NCBI RefSeq assembly: GCF_921293095.1
Contig: NC_060259.1
Coordinates: 25,117,812 to 25,181,811 of the forward strand
DNA from: Ischnura elegans
Taxonomy: Eukaryota; Arthropoda; Insecta; Odonata; Coenagrionidae
Length of the DNA stretch: 64,000 nt
Reading direction: 5' to 3'
Below are positions 19,265 to 32,393 of the stretch, piece after piece. Below the pieces are notes generated by a model. It had not been told where the DNA came from, did not search any database, and saw nothing but the letters and a program-made list of their open reading frames with translations. Made by a program: the position numbers and the translations under genes. Position 1 is the first letter of the stretch, and each line of letters starts with the position of its first letter.

Positions 19265-21670
19265 TACATAGCTGCGTGAAAGATCAGGGATTTTCTTTCT
19301 TAAGTATCGAAATATTCCCTGGCTAGTCTACGGTTATTAAAAAAATAGAAGGCAAGAACTCTTAGGAATAATTTAAATAAATAAGCTTAAAACTTTTTGT
19401 TTCAGTCGCATGGTTTCGACGTACCTCAGTCCCCCATCATAATCAGAGGCCGTATTCAGATGCGGACAGGACGTCGAGGAGCAATGAAGCGCCGCGGCGC
19501 TTCGCCGTCTCGACTTCGACAAAGTTTACCTTAAAGCATGGCATTTCCAAAACATCTCAGATTCTGGCTTCAAAAATTACTTTATTTCCAGGATTCAAAA
19601 ACTTAGAGGCCATACCGTTTAAGGACCTTAGATGGAAACCCGAGAATTGAAAAAAAAATGTTAAGCGGAATTATCGAACGCTATCGTCAGAAAAACATAA
19701 GGAGCCTCATTGTTCACAAGCAACAGACACACATTGAAGAGCTAACCCGATAGCCTGATATACAGAAAGCAGCAATGAAGACCACTTCAAATAATTCGAA
19801 AAAAACTAACAATGAACTATCAATTCAGTAACGGGATGACGACTGGAAACAATAATTCCCCAGATCTTCCCTTAACCTCAACTACACTCCATACCCTCCA
19901 TGATTAGCAATCTATTTGCCATGAAAAACTATGAGTAAAATACTCGATACCAAACAAAAGAGGAACTCCCCGGAGACAGCCGATATCCTGGCAACTAAGG
20001 ACTAACAATGCACAGCAAATTCTGCGGACGGAAGTTGTTAATTGCCATTCCTTATGCCTAAGACCAGATTCAGTCCTAGATTTCGTGCTGCCTCTACATC
20101 ATATTTTACTCTTACTTATGGCGGGTCAGCAGATAAGTTTATGGCTATGTACAAAGGAGGTACAAAGCGTATGAGCTCGACATTTTCGCGTGTTCTTATA
20201 CCATTCTTTGTCTAAATGACTAACTTTGTTCCCTTGAAATCATACAATTTTAACTTGCCTCTTTTATTCTTCACTGCCTTCTTTATTACCCATCGACCGT
20301 TTTGCCTCCCATTACTGCATGGCACTGCATCTGAAAGGCCTTTTATTTCATTTTCTCTCCAAAGGTTTCAAAGTCATACACAGTAACGCTCCCAGCCAAG
20401 CTATTGATTAGTTAATAGCGAGCACTCCTACTTCGGGCACATTAAACATATACGTATTCACTCCAACTCCTCAAATACGCCTACGACTAGACATGTTTTA
20501 CTCACCGTAAGCATGATGAATAGTTTAATATAACAATTAACTAACTTGCCCAAGTAAGTAATTTCCAAATTCATAATTAAATATTTCATTTTCGCAATTA
20601 ATTAATACTTTCTAATCCTTACCTCTCATCATATCATTTGGTGCCGCAAGTCCAACCTCAATTCCCCCCTTAGGTGAGCTTTTACAGTCTTATTCGTAAA
20701 AAAAACATTACTGGGTATCTACGTTAACATCGCTAATAACACAATCCCGACAGATAGGGTCACGAAATAGGGAGTGTTTTACAAGTAAAATAGCATACTC
20801 AAATAAAATAGGTTTTAGAAAATCTCGCAAGGATATTTATGGCGAATAGACAAATTTGGCACCTAGGAGATGTCGATGTGAAAGTTAGATATCATTAATA
20901 TTTGGTGGAACTAAATGTGTGGGGAAGATTAGGTGGGTCCAACCACGCTCGGACTGTAGGGGAAGATTTTGGTCGCGGTCAAAATATAGGTAAGATTAGG
21001 AAAAGATCGACTCTTGAAGGCGCATCTGATGTATTTTGTTCGATTGGAAATAAGTATCACGCAGGCTCGGCATCCTAGGGATGTTTGGGCCGGTATTTTT
21101 TCAGAGGAGTTTGCATTGGTTTGGGACTTCGGATATTCCCTACGAAGTAGATATTTGGCTAGATTGGAAAGGAATCGAAATAATCAGAACTAACAAATAC
21201 GGTGATGACGGATTGATAAGAGAAAGGAGGGGTCGCTTGGTGCGGAAAGGGTAGCAGCTGGTACGACAAAGGTACTGACAGTTGTTTTGGAACATTTTTT
21301 AATAAAACTCCGTCTGAAATCTCAGATAAATCTTTGCAGTTATAAGAACCATAGTTACAAGAAAAAACAAAAGACACTTAGTAAGGAAATTAGCTTATTA
21401 TTTTACCCGATGATATCCTGTGTAGAACTCTATGTGCTATAGCATAGTGTACGTACAACATAAACGATAAAAGTTATAGCAAAAACAATTACGGCCACAT
21501 TGTACGAAAGCAAGGATATGACACTGACTAATCACTAATTCGAAAATTATTTGACATAATTTTTTTCAAGGTATCTAATACGAGACACACAATACATAAA
21601 AAATGCATATTTCACAGAAATAAATAATGATTTGGCAAAATAACAATAACACTGAATCAATTGTTATTAT
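19265..21670. other. Non-coding DNA, no gene seen
   Basis: No domain-bearing frame or clear element was recognised. A GC-rich patch at about 19480-19520 is short and featureless. Open frames stay near chance length. Confidence 0.35.
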
Positions 21671-21679
21671 ACGTAGGAG

Positions 21680-21810
21680 CAATAATTATTACAGAGTATC
21701 CATAGTGACAAATGCATGCAAATCATAGGACAGTTTTCTACGAAATTTCTCGCTGAATTTTCCTCGTTTCGTGAATACTTTCATTCTCGTTAAAGAAAAA
21801 TATAAGCATT
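21680..21810 (+). repeat. Diverged dispersed repeat, copy 2 (partner at 12.0 kb)
   Basis: Partner of 12025-12160; shared blocks include AATAATTATTAC, GACAG-TTTTCTAC, CTCG-TGAATTTTCC and the AAAGAAAAATATAAGC-like end. Confidence 0.5.
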
Positions 21811-21878
21811 CGCCACTTAAAAAGAAAATATTTTCCGAAATCTCCAGCTAATGTTGGATTTGGTGAGTACCACGACTA

Positions 21879-22442
21879 TTGGAAAGAAAAAAGACACCAA
21901 ATTATGGAGTCATTTTCCTCATGATTCTAGCAGAGAAAGGTAAGGGAGGGAGGGCTAGGAGAGTTCATGAAATTGATTCGATTCCGTCGCCTCATGCAGA
22001 ACGTTGCCTCGAAAATTTACCGCCCAAGCGGAGTATTTACGAATACTACCCATGCAAAAAAGCATACAAATATATGGCTGATCACCGCGGTGTAATTACG
22101 TCTCGTGTGGATGGAGTATCAAGTTTTCAACTATGGGGAGGACAACGCGGTCACGTCAAAGGATCGAATTCACTCGATAGGAGGGCGGCGTTAAATCAAT
22201 TTGGCCAGCACTTAAGCACACAAGCGGTGAGAAAGCTATCGATCACGGAGTCGGCCTTGCCCTCGTTCGAAAGGCAAGCAAAAATCAACTTCCGATCAGT
22301 TAGTGTTTACGCCACCACCTTAAACCGCCATTGTTTACCTACGTCCTTGTTTACCTTGTCACAGACTTCTCAAAATATAGCTACAAAAATGCAAAACCTC
22401 CCCTCTCACACGTGCAATGCATTCAGAAATTCATTTTACTGA
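21879..22442 (+). other. 187-codon open frame, no recognised domain
   Basis: This frame is longer than most chance frames here and sits in moderately CpG-rich sequence. The peptide (starting MERKKTPNYG, ending TCNAFRNSFY) shows no signal peptide, membrane helix, repeat or family motif I know. Composition is mixed and basic. It could be a host exon with flanking intron read through, a decayed repeat, or chance. I would not call it a gene on present evidence. Confidence 0.12.
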
Positions 22443-23987
22443 GAAAATAAGTGAAAGAGCTCACCCTTGATAGGAAACGAAATAGCACACCATTGATCAA
22501 AAGAATGCAATAAAAACTCAAGTAAAATAAATTCAAGTCAATCGCTCCATAATTCTGCTTTACGGCATGCATCAGAGTATGAAGGGCGTGAATAAGAAAG
22601 CAAAACTAATTTGGCTAATTGCGTCACTGGGAGGGTATCTCACGGATATATCCGCACATGTCTCATAACTTACTCCGGTTTACTTATTCTTATAGATAGG
22701 CATACAACTCACTTAAACATGAAAGTAAGAACTCATCGCAGAATACTAGTCTTCAGGTTTTTAAATGAAAATGAATTCGTTGAGAATTCACAGAATTGAT
22801 TATACGGCAACGCTATTTTTAAGGGAGAACGCCCCGAGCTGTTCTGATTCCCGTGACCTTACAGACGAATTGATTGATAAAGGAGACGCATTCTTTTAAT
22901 TAATAAAGTTTTTGGAAAATTACAGGAATAAAAGTTGGAAATAGATAAGATAACCACGAAATGGATATCTGAATGCAAAACGTATAAGATTTCATCAAAG
23001 GCACGCGAAAAAATTAACTAGCATATAAAGTTTAAGACCAGCTAAAATCATCACTGCATTAAATCGCGGTCACTGACAGGAAAAAGGGGAAAAAACTCAT
23101 TCATTAGTTGCGCAAATTAAATCGAAAACGCTTGCCACTGAAATTCATTTCCACTGACCGTTACACCACTACGCTCATAATTTATTTTCATGAAAATCGC
23201 ACCGCATACCAATATCCAATCGCTTAGTTTAAGCTTTACTTACCCCTTTTAATATTCATGACATCTGTGGAGGTCTTATGGATTTGTTCTTATTCTTACT
23301 GTTATTTGAGAAGGATTAAGGGATAAGTATTCGGTATGTAGGCCGTGTCAGATGATAATCGAAGATAGGCCATGATGGATAATAATACTATTCGGCCCTC
23401 AACCACCAATAACCCTGCGGTTTAAAGGGTGAAATCGCGAATGTCAACATCATACTTCTAACGAACAGAAACGTGTTTTAACCAATGTGGTTGACCGATC
23501 GATTATTGTCCTTCAATTCTCTTTCGCTGGTGCAATGAGAAAAGGTTAAAAGCGGAACTTCCTTCAAAGAAAACTGTTTCCGTAACAGAACTGCTAACAT
23601 GTGTCGATTTACTCTCTCAACGTTAGTAATGGAGGCGAGATTCACGAATATGAGAGAAATAAACGCAAGGAGCACAGAAGAAAAAGGAAAACTTCTTCAA
23701 TCAAGTCCACCTTCAAAGTTTTCTTCTTGTAGCGAAAGCGGCTGGCTTTCCAGCGAGGATACCTCGCTCAATCTTCTCCAACACGTGGAAAACTTACTAG
23801 AAGCGTCGGGTCACGAAGATGGATCGTGCCCTGACCCACATCACTAGCAGAACACGCTATTCCTTACAAAAATTGGTAGACGTCCAGGATAAAGGACTTG
23901 AGGCGAAAGCTCACGTAAGTTTGATAACTTTGCTACAATTTGTGCACTGTAAACCAATATCTATAAAAAAAAACATATCAACACCAA

Positions 23988-24288
23988 GAAGGCCCTCATT
24001 ACAAAATCAGTGTCCAGCCTATCAAGGAAAAATAATAAGGTCAAATCAATGCTTTAAAGCGTTACTTTGTACAAGGTATGCACTATTACAACAATCAGGA
24101 TTTTCTTTAAAATTGCATTATAAATGTAAGATAATTCTAGCGTACAACCGGTTTCACTGTTCCCTAGCCATTCCCTCCAAAATATCTGACACACGACACA
24201 GTACCTATCTGATGAAGCCGTAACGGAGAAACTGGTTGAAGGCTCTCATTACAAAATCAGGGTGTCCAGCCTATCAAGGAAAAAATAT
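23988..24288 (+). mobile_element. Retrozyme-like 250-bp tandem unit with hammerhead core
   Basis: A ~50-bp sequence (GAAGGCYCTCATTACAAAATC and onward) is directly repeated at 23988 and 24238, giving a 250-bp unit. Just before the second copy lies a hammerhead-like core on the plus strand: exact CTGATGA (24209-24215), a short CCG/CGG stem II, GAAA (24228-24231), a mini stem III (ACTGGT) and GTT as the NUH cleavage triplet ending at 24237. The sequence after the predicted cut, GAAGG, pairs at four of five positions with the bases before CTGATGA (helix I). The left end of the unit starts at exactly the same GAAGG, which is where self-cleaved RNA would begin. The closing base pairs of stem II are mismatched, so activity is uncertain. 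Confidence 0.6.
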
Positions 24289-24899
24289 TCATGCATATAA
24301 AATCCGACATGTTCAGTCAAGAAGAGCGTCAAAATAAAAGAAATAATATCAACAAATCTGTATAGAACATGAGCCAGTTCTCCTTACAGTTCCTTAGAAT
24401 AGGCATGCGTTCCTACGGAATCGACGACACTTCCCGAAGATTTCCTTGCGTTCCTTATTTAACATTTTACAGAAATTTCCAACGGGATAGACAAAAATTT
24501 GAACGATGATTCATGCGAAAATTATCAGCTGCATGAGTTATATACCAACCAGTATCTTGCATTGGTGATTAATATCACCATAAATGTAATATGAGAAGAT
24601 TTCCCGGATTGAATATTCGATGTACGAACTTATACCAAGGTAACACATCAAGACATATGGCAATAATATCAACGGGCAAGGATAGGGAAGTAGACATAGG
24701 CGTATTTAGGGGGCACGTTCCTGTTAGTACAGTATTTGTTGTACGTTGCTTTTAATCTCAAATATGACAAGATCCTTTTCCTGCCAGACCCTTGTGCCCT
24801 CTCCAAAAAATCCTGGATCCGCCCTTGGTAGCAATGTAAATAAGGCATGCGGTAGCACACAAAATGCTGGTCTAAAGGCACGGGCTGATATCAAATCTC

Positions 24900-25120
24900 G
24901 TAGGAGGAAGAAATCAGGAAGTTTTGATTTGATAGGTCAGGAGAGAGTGTCGCTGTGTGAACGGGAACGCATGGGGGCGTAAGTGCGGGGGGCGTAAGTG
25001 CGGAGGCCGCTAGCCGGGGACGGCGGGCGGACGACGAAAAGAGATTAAGTGATTTCGGCAGGGGCTTCTCCAACCGCCTCCAACTCGAAACCGGCATATT
25101 TCCAAAAAAGCCAAGGGCCA
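24900..25120. other. GC-rich CpG-containing segment
   Basis: This block includes an imperfect tandem GGGGGCGTAAGTGCGG at about 24973-25003 and several CpGs. Short frames on both strands cross it, none with a known domain. It may be a decayed GC-rich repeat or regulatory island. Confidence 0.25.
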
Positions 25121-26299
25121 ACGAAGGATTGCCTTTTTTAGAGCATTTGAGCAGCCCCTTGTCAGAAAGTCCCACCGGTATATAAGTAAAAAACATGCAG
25201 CCAACTGCTTACGCTGAGTAAAAAAATCCTCGAGCTCACACGATGCAATAGACAAGTAACTGACAGTGAAAACTAAATCATGCGAAGCTTCATGATTCCG
25301 AATGGTAATAACTTATATTTAACCAACAATTCTGACATGAACCAACTCTCCACAAGAATTTAGGTTTTGACGAAATACAAAAACACCTCATGGTACCATC
25401 AATTCTCTTACCTGAAAACGATGTACGAAATGCCATCACTTGCAAGCATACGGCTTTGAAGCGCAAAAGCGGGTGTCTTACAAATGCAAAAAATAGAAAT
25501 GCATACTCAGCAGTATGGCCGCTTGGAGCGATGTAGATACTCAAGTCATCATGCCCAAGTAGTTTTAAAATGCTCTATCCATTAATAAAACCTAAAACCT
25601 TGCTACAGCCAAAGGAAATAATCGTTTAGCGATAGGAGCGATACAAAATTATGTACTCAGTGCTATTACCGACAATCGGCAAATTTCTGAGAAAGATACT
25701 CGTTTAATTTCTAAGTAGTTTTGAAACTGAATGCCCCTTTTCAACGAAGAAAACTCCGTTTAGCTGTGGAGCTTCGCTTATTCTACTGGTGTAGGTAGTA
25801 AATATACATAAAGAAAGACAGTAACAAATATACGCAACTGACAGCAACCAATGAAAAGATTTAATGAACAATGAGCATGGGTACAGAGATGAATTAGAAC
25901 TGACTTCACGAACCAGTTCCTGTGAGAGGTAAGATTAAAAAGGAAGCATCGCTAACGCTCGAGCGGTTTAATTTTGTGTATCATAATTCGTTTCAAATAT
26001 AGGCTTTATCTAGATATTTCCTGGGAGTATAGAGAACATTATTTTCAACAGTTGCTCACACCTGAAAATTCAAAAATTGAACATCGGTATTTCCTAAGAT
26101 GCAAACTTTTCACGCTTGAGGTACAAGCAAATATTGACCAAAGTCTATTGGTCTATTCTCCATACCCCGAAAATATCCTGATGATAATTTTAGCCGTGAA
26201 AAAAAGCAATACGCCACTGAAAAAGGCAATATCCAACCGGTCGAGCGATCTCAACGAGTTCCTTTTAGATAAGTTGGAAAATATTTAAACCATTCAAAA

Positions 26300-26707
26300 T
26301 TAGGAAGGAATCCGATCAAGTAGCCACAACGCATAAAACGAGTCCAAGCTCCTTTTCATGACATGATACGGAGTGAAGAGGCAGGAGCGTAATAGAATTA
26401 CGATTTTCCCACCGGCTGCGCAGCAATTCATTACTTCCATGAAGAGCACTCTCCAAAGCTGCTCACGTTCGAAGAGCAGGCCAGAGTCAAGTGTCCGGTG
26501 AGAGCCGCGGACACAGGAAGCCAAGGATTATCCTCGCCAGGGCAGAGGGCGCGATTGCAGCCCCCATTGGGCTCAATAAGCGCCAAGTGCACAGTCGGAG
26601 TCCTCAAGAGGGAACGTAACCACCCACTGCCATTCACCACATCATTGACCTCCGGGAGAGCGTCACCTTGGGCAGTAGTCGGCAAACCCATTGCTCACAA
26701 TAGCTGA
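26300..26707. other. GC-rich segment with short open frames on both strands
   Basis: The segment is GC-richer than its surroundings and open on both strands over 60-86 codons. I recognise no protein family and no splice sites that frame an exon. An old repeat or an unrecognised exon are both possible. Confidence 0.22.
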
Positions 26708-27693
26708 ATATCAACAAGACAACGAGCGGTATTTCTTCGTAACAGGGTTCCTTTTATTATCGCAGGCCTTCCTGACTCATGAGACATGAGAGGCAATATG
26801 ATCAATAATGAATTTAGAAAGTAAAAATACATTAAGTTAGACTTCAATTCTAAAAAAAATAGCTAAAGAGGATACATATTTTTTTAATATGGATAATTTT
26901 TATCGCATTACGTACTTTTAACCATATATTTTCGGCAGCTAAATTTTGTACTCACACATAGCATCGAAAAATACTTTCCTATTAAATTAATTACAGAAAT
27001 TTCAAGAATGGTTATTTCAATATCGTGGATGGCATATACTTGAACACCTTTGCAAGTTATCAAGATAATATTTGTATCATTTTACTTACTTCTTCCGTTA
27101 TGGACAATATTTATTACATTTCCTCAATACTCATAAGTTTTATATTCCAATAAACAAGAAATGATTGATTCTTCAATTCCAAAAAACATTACACCATAGG
27201 TTTCACACTTAAATCATCAATGCCGTGAAGCGTAAGTACCAATTTTAACGATGCCAATACATTTTTTAAAGAAAATAATTCCCTGATGACTACACCACTG
27301 AAGGATGAAACAATAATGCATGATGAAACGTCACGTAGTTTAACGGTAATCCCATTCTCTTAACGAGTATAGAAAAACCACATCACGTTTCAAAGCACAT
27401 GACGCCTTCACTTAAATTCACAAGCGGAACAACATCAAAGTTAACTTTTTCCGTGAAAAAAGCAAACAATTCTTTCATCAGTTCTTGGATGCTGACTTAA
27501 ACGATATTTACTGAAGGATGGAAAAATGGCATTCGTTCATCATATTTATAAAGGGTTCACTAATCATGTAACATGCCTCGCTCTCAGTCCCCAGTAAAAA
27601 CGTCCTCTTATTTGGTAGAGACACGTTCGCTATGGTCGACCCCTGCCATCTCTCAAATCCATAAGGTGAAATCTCAAACTCCTAGAGCATCAC

Positions 27694-27877
27694 CAGCGCT
27701 ACTACGAAAGTATTTTACAAATATATTTTTTTATTTAAGAATGTAAAATACCGAAAAATCGGTATTTGAAATACAAAATACAAGATACATTCAGGTCGTC
27801 TATTTGGAATACCAAATACAAATTTATTTCAACTACGCATTTTAAAATGCCCTCATGATAAAAACTGCCCAGCCCTG
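27694..27877 (+). mobile_element. 5'-truncated hAT-like MITE copy
   Basis: The stretch matches the right half of the elements at 13639-14062 and 46720-47195: GTATTTTACAAAT, ACATTCAGGTCGTCTA and the ending CTGCCCAGCCCTG. The left half is missing, so no target duplication can be assigned. Confidence 0.75.
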
Positions 27878-28940
27878 CCCTCTCCCAACATTAAAAACCA
27901 CCTGAGCATAACATCACCAATTGCACTCTGGGTAGGCCCCCAAATACCGTATATTTTGGATAATTACTTTCAAACGACTAAAGAGCCCTAGGTAGCCTCC
28001 TTTTACGGAACGGTGACCTAAGGAACAACTTCCGCACATCAAGAGATACTCCAAAATTCTTACCAGTATATACGAATAAAAAATAACGAAGGTGTAACTA
28101 AAAGATCAAAGAATGCGGAGCCTCGGTTGCAACCACACTTAAAAGATGAATCCAATCCGGTAACGCAAACAACAAAGAAACCTATCACCAGGAAGCTTTA
28201 TGCAGAGAAATCGATGGACAAAAAACATCGGAAGCGATAAAAATAGATAATAAGGCATGAATAATGACATATAATCACTACCCTTGCAACATAAAGGTTA
28301 ATACAACATATGCCGGTAACTTAGGTGAGCTTAAAACTAAAATGGTTAAAAAAAAAAGGAAAAATATAACCCGCGATAATACTTCATCATTTATTCAATA
28401 TAATCATCATTTACAACCAAGTAAAGCCAACTGAATGACGATTACAACTATACTAGGCAAGGTCTGAAAGAAATCCGAGAGCTTTTTTTTATTTCGAACA
28501 TTTTTATAGTTCTCCCTCACATCAGACGAACCATGAAAATGATAATAAAACAGACCAACGATGACTTCCAACCTCAAAGGAAAGATAGCTCACAGTTCAA
28601 CAGCCCAAAAAAACTAAACCAAACCTATCTCAACGGAATGTCGTATTTTTTCAGATGGCCACGTCAACAAAACTACACTGTTTGAGACGTAGAAGAATCG
28701 GCACACTAGGAAACTTGCAGAGCGATCACTTTTAAATGCTTCCTTGCCACGACGATAGCGAATTTCGGGCGACTGGCTGACGGTCAACAAGACTTCACCC
28801 ATACCACGTACCTAACCCTCTCATCCCTTTTATTACTCCACAGATCAAAGCTATCGTTGACCGTTCCTAGACTCAGAATTCAGCGAGAACATGTTCGTAG
28901 GAAGGATTACGTCAACTAAACTCCACCACAGCTGAAATTA
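27878..28940. other. Non-coding A+T-rich DNA, no gene seen
   Basis: No domain-bearing frame or bounded repeat was recognised here. Confidence 0.35.
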
Positions 28941-28947
28941 GCCAAAG

Positions 28948-28970
28948 CATAAAAGATAGCAACAAATTAA
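28948..28970 (+). repeat. Short repeat shared with 29.85 kb
   Basis: The phrase AAGATAGCAACAAATTAAAT occurs here and at about 29855-29874, with a shorter match (ACAAATTAAAT) near 32356. All three lie close to units of the same ribozyme-like family, so it may be one terminus of that family. Confidence 0.5.
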
Positions 28971-28979
28971 ATACTAAAT

Positions 28980-29120
28980 CGACATATTGAAATGAAAGGT
29001 TGCACTTTCCCGCAGTTATTGTGAAAAAGTACAATTATTGTGGAAAATTGTAACCTTTCATTTCAATATGTCGTAAGTAAACTTCCACTATATATATAGC
29101 CTGAATCAGTTGAACTTAAA
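28980..29120. repeat. Palindromic pair of ribozyme-element units
   Basis: Two inverted copies meet at the palindrome GTAC (29029-29032). Outer arms CGACATATTGAAATGAAAGG and its complement lie at 28980-29001 and 29052-29073. The plus-strand copy (GTACAATTATTGTGGAAAA ... GCCTGAATCAGTTGAACTT) aligns with the sequence after the hammerhead-like motif at 32446. Both inverted copies start at GTAC, the first bases after the predicted cleavage position at 32445/32446. Confidence 0.65.
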
Positions 29121-31932
29121 TCGAAACTTAGAAGTGGCACTATGAAGGCAATGTTTTGAGGGGGTATGTAACTTCGTGATTCAAATCTTTTCGTTAACGT
29201 AATTTTTAAAATATTTTATCATCATTGACGATATCCACAGAAGTTAAGAAGCATAAAAAAGTAGAGAAGATAGAGTGAAAAAGAATTTATAAAATAAAAA
29301 AGAATGTGAAAAATTCAGCCCTTATATTTCTAAGATATTGCCCTCTCTAGCTATTTCAGCCGACTGTAGCGCCATTTTCATTTTACTAAAGTGATACGAT
29401 ATAACGTGAAGTATTTTATAACTAACGTGATTTCACTTCAATTACTACACTCTTAAAGCTAATAACGCAAAAAGTAGTCAGGCGACGATCCAAACTTACA
29501 TTTTTATCGTAATCCTTAAGGAATATCGAACAGACTATCAATTTTTATCGAAACGGTACAAATACTGAAGCATTATTGAACATTTTCCATTGCTTAGGTA
29601 ATAATTGCAATAAAAATATATTTTTAATTGCAAAAAGAATATATTAAAAAATGCGGATTTTTACATGCAATATCCAAACAATATAGCACGGAGGGAGTAT
29701 TTTTTGACAGCCAGTCGATAAATTAGTAGAGCATATTTAGAAATCGCAATAAAAACGACAAATACATCCTCTCTCTCTGACCAGCCTCCTTGAGCCATCT
29801 GCACTTATCCAAACCATAACAGAACTTCGCCGAAGTGTCAGGCAGCGAAAGCGAAAGATAGCAACAAATTAAATCGAAATAATAGGAGTAAAACAACGAA
29901 CATAACCTTTAAATTGAAACTGCACGATGCACCTTACAATCATGAGTTCGGAGACTTACATCCGAGAAAGTCCACGCTGGAGGTGAAACAACGCAACATT
30001 GGACCGAAGGCCTTCGGTTTCTACATGTCGATGCGTGGTGATAACGTGAATTTCACGAACTTCGGGGTGAGGGGACCAGTTTTTTTCCCTTGACTACCTT
30101 GCACAGCGAGGATATTTTTACATTCACCATAAAATACTGCAAAAAAATTGGAAAACCTTCGAGGGGTTACGCATCCATATGAGTTAATATTTCATTCCCT
30201 AATGGACTCAAACCATAACACTACCACTGCGGCGATAGTCATGTCACATTTCATACGCAATTTCAAACTTTGCACGTCCAAGCCCGTTGACCATGTGCCC
30301 GAGAAGCACAGCAACACCCTCGTATTGAGCATATTATTGATTAATTCGAGTAGGGTGGGGTCCAAGTATCGGGTGCACTATGAGGAGTATGGCGAGTCGG
30401 CGTTAGAAGGCAAAAACCCAAGACTTTATAAGGTTATCACGACACGTCGCGGACGGAGAAGAAGATCGCTATCGAGTCTCATATACGTTACGTAAAACGG
30501 GGAGGCCTTGGAACAATGCGAGCCCAGAGATTGCACGCAATCGTAAAAGGCGACAGGCCAATAAACAGGAGAGGCATAAAATAACACAGGCGGGGTGAGA
30601 GGTTGGCGATGCCGGAGGAGGGTGGACCATCCTGGGAACCACGCGCAGAACTAAGTCTCCAAAAGGATAAAGAGAGTCCCTTGAAAGCATTGCAGTTGAG
30701 GAGGTGGGGGAGAGAAAATAGATAAAGAATACGCAATTTTCATGAAAATTTCAAAACATAATCTTCTAACCATACTTCATCATCTGAGGTCCACCAATTT
30801 CAGTCTTTCCGCGCTATATTTTCTAGAAATTAACTTTTTAAATATTTGTTTTTGCACAAGGTCTTATGGTTAACCTGTGATACCACAGGAAAAACATTGA
30901 TTATCACAGCAATAATTTTTGTTCTTAAGAACGAAAAATTACTGACCTCGTTGACCTGAGATAAGAATAAATACGTCCATAAAACACCGGGTACATGTAG
31001 CTTGAAAAGGCAGGTAAGCAAAATTTCGCTCAAATTGACCTCGTAGCTATGGAAGTCATGATATACCTAACTTTATCCCACATTTTTGCCTTCTTTAAAC
31101 ATGGCTTCACTACCTCTGGCCCGTGACGTCAACAAAAGTGATTTTAAAGCATTTTTCCAATAATTTGATCGGTATGATTCCTAGATTTTTCGTGAAATCT
31201 TCCATAGTCACTTTCTATGCTTATGTATTCCTTAGAAAAACGTAGATACTCACGAATTTGGTGCTTCGTAGTATATTAAAAATGAATAGAACTTCTATAA
31301 AAAATAACTCGGTGAAGAGTATTTTTCGCATTTTCCCTGCGATATCACAGAATAGACATAAGGGCGAAGTTCCCCGCAAAACTGTTCACCATCAATAAAA
31401 TACTCCAGTAACCTTAAACATAAAACCCACAGAGGCACAGGAGGCCAAAACACTGGCAAATGGGATTCCCTACGCTTAGATGTAAACCCAGATACAATTG
31501 GATAGAAATATAACGGAAAAATTAAAATTTGTACACAGCATCCTTCCCGGCAGTGAAATAAACGAAGTGAAGAAATCAAAGGATTTAGCATTATCAGGCA
31601 ACCAACCAAAAAAGTCTAGAAATAACGCGTTCACAGAAAAACATGAATCAAGAAAGAATTTACACGACAATGACGCTCCATCATCATAACGAGTCCTTTT
31701 GACAGTTAGTATAGTTAAAAGAAGTATAATAAATACACCGAGAACATTCCTTGAACCCATCCACATGCAAACGCAAGCATGAGGATCAAAGCTAACATTA
31801 ATAATTTTCATGCATGTCTTGTAATCTCAAAGAAAACATCCAATAGAGAGTAATTTCAAATACGAAGAAGATTATTTACTTATTTTACTGATGAATAATA
31901 TACAGAGATATTTCTCCGGTACATGTTTTAGC
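29121..31932. other. Non-coding DNA, no gene seen
   Basis: A plus-strand open frame at 30148-30495 (115 codons) shows no domain. A 28-bp near-perfect palindrome (AATTTTTGTTCTTAAGAAC and its complement) lies at about 30913-30941. No other structure was recognised. Confidence 0.35.
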
Positions 31933-32042
31933 ATTGCCAAAGTTTCAGAGTCCACCTCGTACTCCATTTACAAAGATATACCTCGCTGGATTCCCTTGAG
32001 AATGAAGAACATACGAGTGGTACTCTGAAACTTAGAATGCAA
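31933..32042. repeat. Short inverted-repeat (MITE-like) element
   Basis: The left arm (GCATTGCCAAAGTTTCAGAG and CACCTCGTAC) and right arm (GTACTCTGAAACTTAGAATGC) are complementary over about 30 bases with small gaps. They flank a ~45-base loop. No clear target duplication was seen. Confidence 0.55.
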
Positions 32043-32393
32043 TAAAAGAACTCATTTCGTATAAAGAATTGAAGGGCCTACTTCGCCGAAAGATATTGTT
32101 TTCAGGAGGTAATCTGATAACCCTGTACCTTGAGGGGCAAGGGAGGTTCGCAAACCAAAAGCACATGCACGATAGCTCCAAAAAAGTGACAAAATACACT
32201 CAAGTTAATAGGATAATCCCATATCAGACTGGAATACACTTCAATGCCTTGGAATTACAAAATAGAGGATTTACACGCACTGCTTATACGAGAAATAACT
32301 AGAAAGGGATGCTTTCTGGCATAATATGTTAACTTTCTTCAATTTGAAGTACACGACAAATTAAATAGAGAAAACGATAAACTACTGAAACTA

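Noticed and set aside
21879..22442. 187-codon frame as a real gene
   Set aside because: No domain, no homologue recognised, no splice context. Kept only as a low-confidence entry.
30911..30941. Near-perfect 28-bp palindrome as a regulatory site
   Set aside because: Isolated A+T-rich palindromes of this size are expected occasionally in such DNA; no repeat or gene context.
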